22,977 nucleotides of DNA from assembly GCA_035632095.1 (NCBI GenBank), contig DASQHM010000208.1:1-22977 (forward strand), given 5' to 3'. Each line of letters opens with the position of its first letter. The stretch's first letter is position 1. This DNA comes from DASQHM01 sp035632095 (GTDB lineage: Bacteria; Pseudomonadota; Alphaproteobacteria; Ferrovibrionales; Ferrovibrionaceae). The position numbers and the translations under genes were made by a program. Shown piece by piece: positions 1-7,046 of this stretch. Below the pieces are notes generated by a model. It was not told the DNA's origin and ran no database searches. It saw only the letters and a program-made list of their open reading frames with translations.

Positions 1-17
1 GTGGATGCCGGCCCTGC

Positions 18-1322
18 CTACTCGGCGGCGCTCGCCGGCTTCTTCAGCGGATCGTTGAGCGTGACCTGTGCCGCCTCGGCCCAGAGCTTCTGGTTGCGCT
101 TCTGCTGCTCGGTCGCCTTGCCTTCCTCGGCGATCTTGCGCCCAAGCGCGACGAACGTCGGGATCTCGTCGTCGGTCATCGGTTTCACGGCACGCTTGCG
201 CGCCATAGCCTTGGCGATGTAAGGCGCGAGCTCCTGCATCTTCCGCTTCTCGCGTTCGGCGGCGCGGGCCTTGAACTCGGGCATGACCTCGCTGGCGAAG
301 AGCTGGAGCGCCTCGCAGATGTGCTGGTGCTGGTTGCGCCCGCCCTGCTGGATGAAGGCGACCTGATCGACGCCTGCGTCCTCGAAGGTGCGGAGATGCT
401 GGCGCAAGTCCTCCGGCGTGCCGATGCCCCGGTTGGCGCCGGCCGCCGGCAAGGCGTGCCGCGCCCGCTCGAAGTTTGCCCAAATGTCGGTCCGGCCCGG
501 CTTGTGCTCGCCGAAGATGTAGTGGTGCGCGAGTGCGTAGCCGAAGAAACGGAATCCGTCCTCGCCGCGCCGCTTGGCTTCGGCCGCGTCGCGATGCACC
601 GAGAAGCCGCTCACCATGGCCACGTTGGGATTGATGGCGTGGCCGATCGGCACGCATTCCTCCTTGAAGATGCGGTAGTAGTCGTCGACCCATTGCTTCG
701 CCTCCGCCGGATCCACGAAGGCGAAGGTCAGCGCGCCGATGCCGAGCCGGGCCGCGAGCTTGATGGTCTCGCGGTTCGAGCACGCCACCCAGACCGGCGG
801 ATGCGGCTTTTGCAGCGGTTTCGGCACGATGTTGCGGCAGGGCATGGAGAAGTACTTGCCCTCGAAGCCCGGATAGGGGTTCATCACCATCATGTTCAGG
901 CACTGCTCGACGGTCTCGGTCCACATGGCCCGCTTCTCGTCGACATTGACGCCGAAGCCGCCGAGCTCCATGAGCGCCGCGGATTCGCCGGTGCCGAATT
1001 CGACGCGGCCGCTGGAGACGAGATCGAGCGCCGCGATGCGCTCGGCGATGCGCGCCGGATGGTTGTACTTGGGCGGCATCAGCACGATGCCGTGGCCGAG
1101 GCGGATATTCTTGGTGCGCTGGGAGCAGGCCGCCAGAAACACTTCCGGCGCCGAGGAATGCGAATACTCCTCGAGGAAGTGATGCTCCACCTCCCAGGCG
1201 TAGTCGATGCCGAGCCGGTCGGCGAGTTCGACCTGATCCAGCGCCTCTTGATAGATGCGGTGCTCGTCGCCGTCCTTCCAGGGCCGGGGCAGCTGGTGCT
1301 CGTAGAAGATTCCGAACTTCAT
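18..1322 (-). CDS. LLM-class flavin-dependent monooxygenase (luciferase-like)
   Basis: A 434-residue luciferase-like (LLM) monooxygenase, predicted to use reduced FMN or F420 and O2 to oxidise an unidentified organic substrate in the cytoplasm. It begins MKFGIFYEHQLPRPW, the usual first beta-strand of the fold. GHGIVLMPPKYNHPARIAERIAALD, split here as LGHGIVLMPP and HPARIAERIAALD, and SSGRVEFGTGES follow in the order typical of the bacterial luciferase alpha-like branch. The barrel ends near residue 350. A lysine/arginine- and alanine-rich tail of about 80 residues makes the protein longer than most family members (about 330-380). The ATG at 1322 has AAGGAG upstream, overlapping the TAA stop of the preceding SDR gene, so the gene is the last of the TetR-ferritin-like-SDR-LLM operon. 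The family is clear; the substrate is unknown. Confidence 0.9.
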   Translation of the reverse strand: MKFGIFYEHQLPRPWKDGDEHRIYQEALDQVELADRLGIDYAWEVEHHFLEEYSHSSAPEVFLAACSQRTKNIRLGHGIVLMPPKYNHPARIAERIAALDLVSSGRVEFGTGESAALMELGGFGVNVDEKRAMWTETVEQCLNMMVMNPYPGFEGKYFSMPCRNIVPKPLQKPHPPVWVACSNRETIKLAARLGIGALTFAFVDPAEAKQWVDDYYRIFKEECVPIGHAINPNVAMVSGFSVHRDAAEAKRRGEDGFRFFGYALAHHYIFGEHKPGRTDIWANFERARHALPAAGANRGIGTPEDLRQHLRTFEDAGVDQVAFIQQGGRNQHQHICEALQLFASEVMPEFKARAAEREKRKMQELAPYIAKAMARKRAVKPMTDDEIPTFVALGRKIAEEGKATEQQKRNQKLWAEAAQVTLNDPLKKPASAAE

Positions 1323-1336
1323 GGGTCTCGCTCTCC

Positions 1337-2203
1337 TTACGGCTTCGCGCCGGTCACGTGTTGAAGCGCGGCTTGATTGAGTTTCGGCGCGCGCTCGAAG
1401 GCATCGCGGATGCGGGCGAAGCGTTCTTCGACGGCGCCTTGCATTTCCGGATGGGTGAAGATGTAGAAGTCGTTGTCGCGGATCGCCGCTACCACGCGCT
1501 GGGCGACCTGCGCCGGGGCCATGCCCGATTGGATGAGCTGCGTGATCGCGGCCACCACCGCCGGATTGCGCATCGGCGGCGGCGCGCCGAGGTCCGCCGG
1601 GCGATTGCGCCCGCTTTCGTGAATCCGCGTGCGCACCCAGCCGGGGCAGAGCACGCTGACGCCGATGCCGTGCGGCTCAAGTTCGGCGGCGAGACCTTCC
1701 GATAGCGCCACCACCGCGAACTTGGTGGCCGAATAGGGGCCGAAGCCGAGCAGGCGGCTCACCATCCCGGCCATGGACGCCGTGTTGACGACGTGCCCGC
1801 CTTCGCCGTGCGCGCGCATGTGCGGCAGGAACGCGGCAATGCCGTAGACGACGCCGCGGAGGTTGACGTCGAGGACCCAGTCCCAGTCATCGGTCGAAAT
1901 GTTGTCGATGCCGCTGCCGCCGCCGACACCGGCGTTGTTGCAAAGCACATGGACCTTGCCGAACGCGGCCAGGGTGTCGTCCGCGGCGCGTTTCAACGCC
2001 GCCCTGTCTGACACGTCGCAGACGACGCCGCGGACCCGGTTGTCATAGGCCTTGAGCTCGGCGAGAGCCTTGTCGAGGGCCGGCTTTTCGATGTCGGCCA
2101 GCATCACCTTCATGCCGGCTTCGAGGAACGCGCGGCCCATGCCTAAGCCGATGCCGCTGGCGCCGCCGGTGACGAACGCGACCTTGCCCGCGAGATCGCG
2201 CAT
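1337..2203 (-). CDS. SDR-family NAD(P)-dependent oxidoreductase
   Basis: A classical short-chain dehydrogenase of 288 residues that oxidises or reduces a hydroxyl/keto group with NAD(P). Visible motifs are the cofactor loop TGGASGIG at 12-19, D64 after the fourth strand, NNAG at 89-92, catalytic S143, and Y157-x3-K161. Asp37 at the end of the second strand (MLADIEK) suggests NAD rather than NADP. The C-terminal 40 residues extend past the usual SDR core. The frame stays open well upstream, but ATG at 2203 is chosen because it gives a TGATG stop-start overlap with the ferritin-like gene and has AAGGAAG just upstream. It is the third gene of the operon and ends 14 bases before the LLM monooxygenase. 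It probably acts on the product or substrate of that enzyme. Confidence 0.93.
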   Translation of the reverse strand: MRDLAGKVAFVTGGASGIGLGMGRAFLEAGMKVMLADIEKPALDKALAELKAYDNRVRGVVCDVSDRAALKRAADDTLAAFGKVHVLCNNAGVGGGSGIDNISTDDWDWVLDVNLRGVVYGIAAFLPHMRAHGEGGHVVNTASMAGMVSRLLGFGPYSATKFAVVALSEGLAAELEPHGIGVSVLCPGWVRTRIHESGRNRPADLGAPPPMRNPAVVAAITQLIQSGMAPAQVAQRVVAAIRDNDFYIFTHPEMQGAVEERFARIRDAFERAPKLNQAALQHVTGAKP

Positions 2204-3231
2204 CACGCGGCTTCCTTCTTGTCGACTGCATCGAGGGCGGCGAGTTTGCGCTCGCCGTCGGGCAACGCCTTGAGCGATGCCGAGATCGCGTCCCGCGTCT
2301 GCGCGCGCGAGTGGTCGACCGTGGTGACCGAGTGCCACTGCACCATGCCGTTCCAGATCGGATCGATGAAGTCCTTGCCGGCGATGGTGCCGCCGGCTTC
2401 GGTCTTGAACGTGAAGCTCCGGAGTTCCGACACGGCTGCCTGCAGATAGGCGACGTGGATCGCCTCGTCCTGGCGGATGCGCTCGACCAGCTCGGCCGCA
2501 TGCTCCGCATCTGCGCGGCGGTCGCGGAACAGCGATGGGTCGCGCGCGACGCGGATATAGAACTGGAAGGCGCGTTCGGCGCGGATCTCGATCATCAATA
2601 CGTTCATGAGCATCAGGATCGTCTGCTCGTGTGCGAGGGGAATCTGCGGCATGAGGCGGCCAAGCTCGGGCCTGGCGATGCTTTCCGGCACTTGCGGCAA
2701 CGGATAGGCGTCCTTCCCGAACAACAGGTCGCGCACGGCAAACCACATGGTGTCATGGCCGCCCTCGCCCTTGTCGGCGCGGCCGCCCTCGTCGTAACCG
2801 TGCGCCGCCAGCAGTCCCTTGTGCAGATGGCCGGTGGTGGTGGCGGAAATGTCCTCGACGATGATCGACTGGAAATCGGGCGCGGCGAATTCCGCCAGCC
2901 GCTTGCCGCGCGCCTCGATCACGCCGGTTATGGTGATGGAATTCCACAGCGTCTGGCCCATGCCCCAGTCGAGCAGCAATTTCTGCTGTTCGAACGACGG
3001 GTAGTTGCCGCGGCTGAGCAGCTTCGTGGTGGCGTCGATCAGCGGCCAGCCGCGCGCTTCGAGCTGCTTGCCCCAGGCGCGCACCGCGGGCCAGCGCATG
3101 AGCGTGCGCGGCGATTGGTAGTTGCCGGAAGCGTCGAAGCCGCCGTGCAGGCGATAGCCGGCCTCGATCTGCGGACGGGCATAGGCGTGCTCGGCGAAGA
3201 GTTCCGCCTCGGTGTACTGAAGCTTCGTCAT
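2203..3231 (-). CDS. Ferritin-like (possible di-iron oxygenase) protein of unknown function
   Basis: I do not recognise a named family for this 342-residue protein. The central part looks helical and ferritin-like. A helix with E202 and E215xxxE219 (HEQTILMLMN, then EIRAERAFQFY) is followed by DEAIH at 255-259, an ExxH pattern typical of di-iron four-helix bundles. An earlier helix with E126 and H135/H137 (VEDISATTTGHLHKG) could supply further metal ligands. There is no signal peptide or membrane segment. The start at 3231 overlaps the TetR stop by ATGA and has GGGGAGA upstream. Its place between a TetR regulator and two oxidoreductases suggests an oxidase, oxygenase or N-oxygenase acting in the same pathway; that role is inference. 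The coding region is secure, the chemistry is not. Confidence 0.8.
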   Translation of the reverse strand: MTKLQYTEAELFAEHAYARPQIEAGYRLHGGFDASGNYQSPRTLMRWPAVRAWGKQLEARGWPLIDATTKLLSRGNYPSFEQQKLLLDWGMGQTLWNSITITGVIEARGKRLAEFAAPDFQSIIVEDISATTTGHLHKGLLAAHGYDEGGRADKGEGGHDTMWFAVRDLLFGKDAYPLPQVPESIARPELGRLMPQIPLAHEQTILMLMNVLMIEIRAERAFQFYIRVARDPSLFRDRRADAEHAAELVERIRQDEAIHVAYLQAAVSELRSFTFKTEAGGTIAGKDFIDPIWNGMVQWHSVTTVDHSRAQTRDAISASLKALPDGERKLAALDAVDKKEAA

Positions 3232-3929
3232 CGTCCGTCTCTCCCCAGCGTGAAGGTGTGGTGGCGCGCGATCTCGGCCTTGTTCTCCGGCACGAGGGCG
3301 TTGGTCAGGAAGCGCGTCAGGTTGTCGACGATACGGCTACGCTCGCCGCCACATTGCAACCCGCCGCGCAGCAAGCCGATGATGGCGTGGCCGACGATGT
3401 CCGGATCGTAGTCGGCACGAATGGCGCCCGCTGCGGCGCCGTGACGAATTTGCGCCGCCCAATCCGCCGCCCAGCGGTCGATCAGCATTTCGCCTCGCGG
3501 CCGCGCCTCGCTCTCGCCGGCGTCTATGAACGACACATCGGTCATCGCCGCCTTGAGCAGGCCGGGATTGCGGTCGGCAAATTCCAGAACGGCGGACAAC
3601 AGCGCGCGGATTTGCGCCTCGACGCCCTCGTTGCCGTGCAATCGCTCGCGCACGAACGCGGCCATGCCGGCGCTGGCTTCGGCGGTGAAGGCGCGGAAGC
3701 ATTCGCGCTTGTCGGCGAAGTGAAGATAGAAGGTGCCGTGGCCCACGTCGGCCGCACGCGCAATGTCTTGGGAGCGGGTGGCGTGGTAGCCGCGCTCGAC
3801 GAACAGACGGCGCGCCGCCGCCATCAATCGCTGGCGGCTCTTGGCCTTCCGGCGATCGCCACGGGCGGCGCGAACGGCCGGATCGGCCTCGCTCGACGAA
3901 TGAACGACGGTCGGCAAGCTACTCCCCAT
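3228..3929 (-). CDS. TetR-family transcriptional regulator of the ferritin-like/SDR/LLM operon
   Basis: A 233-residue TetR/AcrR-type repressor. After a 25-residue basic leader the HTH domain runs from about residue 30 to 75 (RQRLMAAARRLFVERG, then SQDIARAADVGHGTFYLHFADK), and the remainder is the helical ligand-binding and dimer domain. It is the first gene of its operon, overlaps the next gene by 4 bases (ATGA), and is divergent from the zinc alcohol dehydrogenase. A strong sigma70-like promoter with TTGTCA/TGACAA operator half-sites lies 15-43 bases upstream, which implies autorepression and co-control of the enzymes. The predicted transcript start leaves only about 7-9 bases before ATG 3929. 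No Shine-Dalgarno precedes that ATG, while GGGGAG lies just ahead of an in-frame TTG at 3917, so the exact start is uncertain. Confidence 0.92.
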   Translation of the reverse strand: MGSSLPTVVHSSSEADPAVRAARGDRRKAKSRQRLMAAARRLFVERGYHATRSQDIARAADVGHGTFYLHFADKRECFRAFTAEASAGMAAFVRERLHGNEGVEAQIRALLSAVLEFADRNPGLLKAAMTDVSFIDAGESEARPRGEMLIDRWAADWAAQIRHGAAAGAIRADYDPDIVGHAIIGLLRGGLQCGGERSRIVDNLTRFLTNALVPENKAEIARHHTFTLGRDGR

Positions 3930-3943
3930 AGCTCAGTAAAATG

Positions 3944-3972
3944 ATTATTTGTCAGGACTGACAAATTGTCAA
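3944..3972 (-). promoter_or_regulatory. Sigma70-like promoter of the TetR operon
   Basis: On the minus strand a perfect TTGACA (-35, 3972-3967) is followed after exactly 17 bases by AATAAT (-10, 3949-3944), a five-of-six match to TATAAT. The predicted transcription start is near 3937, a few bases before the TetR start codon at 3929. This AT-rich patch stands out in a GC-rich window. The operator half-sites fill the spacer and touch both hexamers, so a bound TetR dimer should block RNA polymerase. Confidence 0.7.
3947..3971. promoter_or_regulatory. Probable TetR operator with three TTGTCA half-sites
   Basis: Perfect 8-base arms ATTTGTCA (3947-3954) and TGACAAAT (3959-3966) flank a 4-base centre. 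The second arm also forms a 13-base palindrome TGACAAATTGTCA at 3959-3971. The result is three alternating half-sites. Arm length and spacing are typical of TetR operators. The site lies between the TetR gene and the divergent alcohol dehydrogenase, so both transcription units are likely controlled. Two dimers could compete for, or share, the middle half-site. Confidence 0.7.
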
Positions 3973-4045
3973 TCAAGTAATGCACATGGTTTTCAGTGGC
4001 AGTTGAATTTGCGAGGCTGGCGCCAGCAAACAGGGAGACCGCGCC

Positions 4046-5098
4046 ATGTTGAGTCAGCAAATCGTCGATTGGGGCAAACCGCTCGAAGCGCGGACCTATC
4101 CGGACCCAGTGCCGGAAGGGACCGAAGTGGTCTTGAAGGTACGCGCATGCGGTGTTTGCCATTCCGACCTGCACATCTGGGAGGGGCATTTCGACCTCGG
4201 CCAGGGCCGCAAGCTGACCATCGCCGAGCGCGGCGTGAAACTGCCGTTCACCCTTGGGCACGAGGTGGTCGGCGAGGTGATCGCGCTCGGCCCAGAGGCA
4301 AGCGGCGTGAAGGTCGGCGACCGCCGCGTGGTCTATCCCTGGATCGGCTGCGGCGAATGCCCGGCATGCGCGAGCGGCGACGAACTCATGTGCCTGGCGC
4401 CACGCACGGTCGGCACCCGGCGCCACGGCGGCTACAGCGATCGCGTGCTGGTGCCGCATGCGCGCTATCTGCTCGATTATACCGGCATCGACGAGGCTTT
4501 GGCTGCGACCTGCGCCTGCTCCGGCCTCACCGCCTACAGCGCGCTGAAGAAGCTGCCGAAGCTGAAGCCGTCAGACACCCTGCTGATCGTCGGCGCGGGC
4601 GGCGTCGGCATGGCCGGCATCGGTCTCGCCGCCACCGTCACCGACGCCAGGCTGGTGGTGGCCGACGTGGATCCGGCGAAACGCGCCGCGGCGCGTCAGG
4701 CAGGCGCCGCCGAAGTCGTCGACAATTCTGCACCCGATGCCTTGCAGGCCCTGCAGAAGATGTCCGGTGGCGGCGTCGCGGCGGCGGTCGATTTCGTCGG
4801 GGCGCCGGCGTCGGCGGGATTCGCGATCGAAGCGCTCAGGCGCGGCGGAACCTTGGTGGTCGTGGGACTCTACGGCGGCGCCATGCCGATGCCCGTCGCC
4901 TATTTCCCCTTGCGCATGATGCGCATCCTCGGCTCCTACGTCGGAACCTTGGGCGAGATGCGCGAGCTGCTCGAAATCGCCCGCACCGGCCGCCACGTGC
5001 CGGTGCCGATCGTCGAGCGGCGCTTGAACGACGCCAATGCGGTCCTCGAAGCGCTGAAGGCCGGTAAGGTCCTCGGGCGAACGGTGCTCAGGCCTTGA
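4046..5098 (+). CDS. Zinc-dependent alcohol dehydrogenase (MDR family)
   Basis: A 350-residue medium-chain zinc alcohol dehydrogenase, predicted to interconvert alcohols and aldehydes with NAD(P). Catalytic-zinc candidates are C38 (GVCHSD), H72-E73 (GHE) and C156 or C158 (ATCACSG). The structural-zinc lobe is complete with C102, C105, C108 and C116. The Rossmann motif GAGGVG is at 183-188, and VVADVD at the end of the next strand favours NAD. The ATG at 4046 has AGGGAGA at 4032-4038. It is transcribed divergently from the TetR operon across the shared operator region, so its substrate may be an alcohol or aldehyde intermediate of that pathway (inference). It converges with the secreted protein gene that ends 10 bases downstream. 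No clear plus-strand promoter was recognised. Confidence 0.93.
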   Translation: MLSQQIVDWGKPLEARTYPDPVPEGTEVVLKVRACGVCHSDLHIWEGHFDLGQGRKLTIAERGVKLPFTLGHEVVGEVIALGPEASGVKVGDRRVVYPWIGCGECPACASGDELMCLAPRTVGTRRHGGYSDRVLVPHARYLLDYTGIDEALAATCACSGLTAYSALKKLPKLKPSDTLLIVGAGGVGMAGIGLAATVTDARLVVADVDPAKRAAARQAGAAEVVDNSAPDALQALQKMSGGGVAAAVDFVGAPASAGFAIEALRRGGTLVVVGLYGGAMPMPVAYFPLRMMRILGSYVGTLGEMRELLEIARTGRHVPVPIVERRLNDANAVLEALKAGKVLGRTVLRP

Positions 5099-5108
5099 AC
5101 GCCGCGCC

Positions 5109-5792
5109 CTATTTCGGGCCGATCGCCGGCGTCAGTTGCAGGTCGGCGAAATAGGTGACGCTGTCGGATTTGGTCCAGAACCCGACGCGGCCGGGTTTCC
5201 CAAACGTGCTGTCGTCGAGCTTGAACAGCAACTTGCCGTCATAGCTGACCTCGAAATGGTTCGCCACGGCGCGTATCTTCAGGCTGTGCCAGCGCCCGGC
5301 TTTCACCTGCACGTCCCGCTCGATGAGATTGGTCCGGTTCCCGCGCACGAACCGGTCGAAGCGGATGTTGTTTTCGAGCGCATTGGCCCGCACCACGTAG
5401 TAGTTGGCGGAATCTTGATAGCGCAGCACGACCCCGCCGGCCTGATCGGACTTTCCCGCAACCGGCTTGAAATGCACCTGCATTTCGATGTCGCGCACCG
5501 AAAAGCCGTCGAGGATGCAGAGCGGGAAACGATACTCGCTCTTGTCCTGGCTGATTTCCGCAACGACTTTGCCGCCTTGAACGCTCGCATCGGGCACGAC
5601 GCGCCAATTGACCGGCAGGCCATCGCCGGTCAGCGCCAGCAGGAAGCCCGGCGGCGGCTTGTCGGTCGGCATGGCGGCGAAATCGACCTTCGGAATCCCG
5701 ACATCGACCATGGGCCGGGATTGCGAAAACGCCGGCGTTGACGCGGCGAGCGCCAAGACCAGCAAAACTCCGGAAACCCAAATGCGTTTCAT
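5109..5792 (-). CDS. Secreted DUF1080-like / concanavalin-like lectin-fold protein
   Basis: A 227-residue exported protein. It starts MKRIWVSGVLLVLALAAST and has a typical Sec signal peptide with likely cleavage after AFS or AFSQ near residue 23-24. The mature part is beta-rich, with GGVVLRYQDSANYYVVRANA, split here as GGVVLRYQDS and NYYVVRANAL, then GRWHSLKIRA, FEVSYDGKLLF and KPGRVGFWTKSD. That order resembles DUF1080 (3-keto-disaccharide hydrolase) and LamG-type sandwich domains. A longer frame exists upstream, but ATG at 5792 gives the signal peptide and an ATGA overlap with the quinone oxidoreductase stop, so translational coupling is likely. The periplasmic role is unknown; binding or hydrolysis of a carbohydrate-like ligand is a family-level guess. 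Confidence 0.8.
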   Translation of the reverse strand: MKRIWVSGVLLVLALAASTPAFSQSRPMVDVGIPKVDFAAMPTDKPPPGFLLALTGDGLPVNWRVVPDASVQGGKVVAEISQDKSEYRFPLCILDGFSVRDIEMQVHFKPVAGKSDQAGGVVLRYQDSANYYVVRANALENNIRFDRFVRGNRTNLIERDVQVKAGRWHSLKIRAVANHFEVSYDGKLLFKLDDSTFGKPGRVGFWTKSDSVTYFADLQLTPAIGPK

Positions 5793-6784
5793 GGCTGCAC
5801 GATCACCGATCCGATCTTGCCGCCGGCCTCGACCAGCGCGTGGGCATCCGCCGTGCGGTCCAGCGGAAAGCGCACGGCTATGGCGTGCATGGCCTTTCCC
5901 GCCGCAAGCCAGCGGGAAATATCGGCTTGCGCCTGACGGCGCGCCGCGTGCGGACAACTGTTCAACAGGATCGAGCGCACCGTGACATTGTTGCGCATGA
6001 ACTCGTAGAACGGCACCGCCGGTTCGCGCGCGCCGTTGGAGGCATAGGCGGCGATGGCCCCGTTCAGTTTCAGAACCTTGAGGCTCACGGCAAGGTTACC
6101 GCCGAAGTCGACCTCGACGATGCGATCGACGCCGGGACCGCCCTTGGCGCCTTGTGTGAATTCGATCACCTTGGCGGCGACGTCCTCGCGCTTATAGTCG
6201 ATCACCAGCGACGCGCCGGCCGCGCGGGCATGCGCGGCCTTGGCCTCGGAGCTCGCGGTTGCGATGACGCGGGCTCCGGCCCAGGCCGCGAGCTGCACGG
6301 CGTAGTGGCCGACCGCTCCGGCGCCGCCGGTCACCAGCACGGTCTTGCCGTCCACCGGTCCGTCGGCGAAGACGGCGCGATGCGCCGTCATGGCGGGAAT
6401 GCCGAGACAGGCGCCGGCCTCGAAGCCGACGTCGTCCGGCAACGCGGTCACCAGATCGAGCGGCAAGGCGATCCACTCGGCGGCCGTGCCCATGACGCGC
6501 CCGCCGCGCTGGCCGTTGTAGAGCCAGACCCGCCGGCCGATCCAGTCCGTCGGCACGCCCTCGCCCGCCTGGTCCACCACGCCCGCCCCGTCGCTGTTCG
6601 GCACCACGCGCGCCGCTTCCATGGCGTAACGCATGCCGGCGCGCCGGTTGCAATCGGAGGGATTGACGGCCGAGGCGTGCAATCGCACGCGCACTTCGCC
6701 CGGACCTGCGGCCGGGGTCGGGACATCGCCGATGCGAATGACGTCGTGCGGCGGACCTTGCCGCTCGTAATAGGCTGCGCGCAT
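5789..6784 (-). CDS. NADPH:quinone reductase-like MDR oxidoreductase (zeta-crystallin type)
   Basis: A 331-residue zinc-free medium-chain oxidoreductase of the quinone oxidoreductase group. It starts MRAAYYERQGPPHDVIRIGD. The conserved NPSD stretch (41-44) follows, with VPNSDGAGVV near 61-70 and the NADPH-binding GGAGAVG at 153-159. No zinc-lobe cysteines are present. It likely reduces quinones, enones or related electrophiles with NADPH. ATG at 6784 is preferred over an in-frame ATG 18 codons upstream because GGGAGGA sits about 8 bases before it and the alignment-like N-terminus begins there. It is the first gene of a two-gene unit with the coupled secreted protein. Confidence 0.92.
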   Translation of the reverse strand: MRAAYYERQGPPHDVIRIGDVPTPAAGPGEVRVRLHASAVNPSDCNRRAGMRYAMEAARVVPNSDGAGVVDQAGEGVPTDWIGRRVWLYNGQRGGRVMGTAAEWIALPLDLVTALPDDVGFEAGACLGIPAMTAHRAVFADGPVDGKTVLVTGGAGAVGHYAVQLAAWAGARVIATASSEAKAAHARAAGASLVIDYKREDVAAKVIEFTQGAKGGPGVDRIVEVDFGGNLAVSLKVLKLNGAIAAYASNGAREPAVPFYEFMRNNVTVRSILLNSCPHAARRQAQADISRWLAAGKAMHAIAVRFPLDRTADAHALVEAGGKIGSVIVQP

Positions 6785-6843
6785 GGGCGCATCCTCCCAC
6801 GGCGGGCGAAGCTTGGGAACGGTCGGCGGGGCCTTCAATGAAT

Positions 6844-6922
6844 GGCCTCATGGTGAACCTGTAGAACCATGAGGCCTCATCCTGAAAGCCATACCTTCAC
6901 CCTCGGCCTGTCGAAGGGTGAG
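6844..6922. repeat. Palindromic intergenic repeat (REP-like)
   Basis: Perfect 11-base arms GGCCTCATGGT (6844-6854) and ACCATGAGGCC (6866-6876) enclose an 11-base loop. A second inverted repeat follows, TCACCCT (6897-6903) and AGGGTGA (6915-6921), also with an 11-base loop. The text between them (CCTCATCCTGA) echoes the first arm. This pattern of CCTCATGGT and CACCCT arms matches dispersed intergenic palindromes I know from Bradyrhizobium-type genomes. The rest of 6923-7046 holds no convincing gene. Confidence 0.6.
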
Positions 6923-7046
6923 ATGCTCATGCTTCGATTGGCTCGGCATCAGGCCCGCTTCTTGGCGCACGGAACTGCACAGCGTGAGGGCTCACGATGA
7001 GGCAGGGACAATCCCTCCGAACGGCAAAGAGCCCCAGCTCATACCG

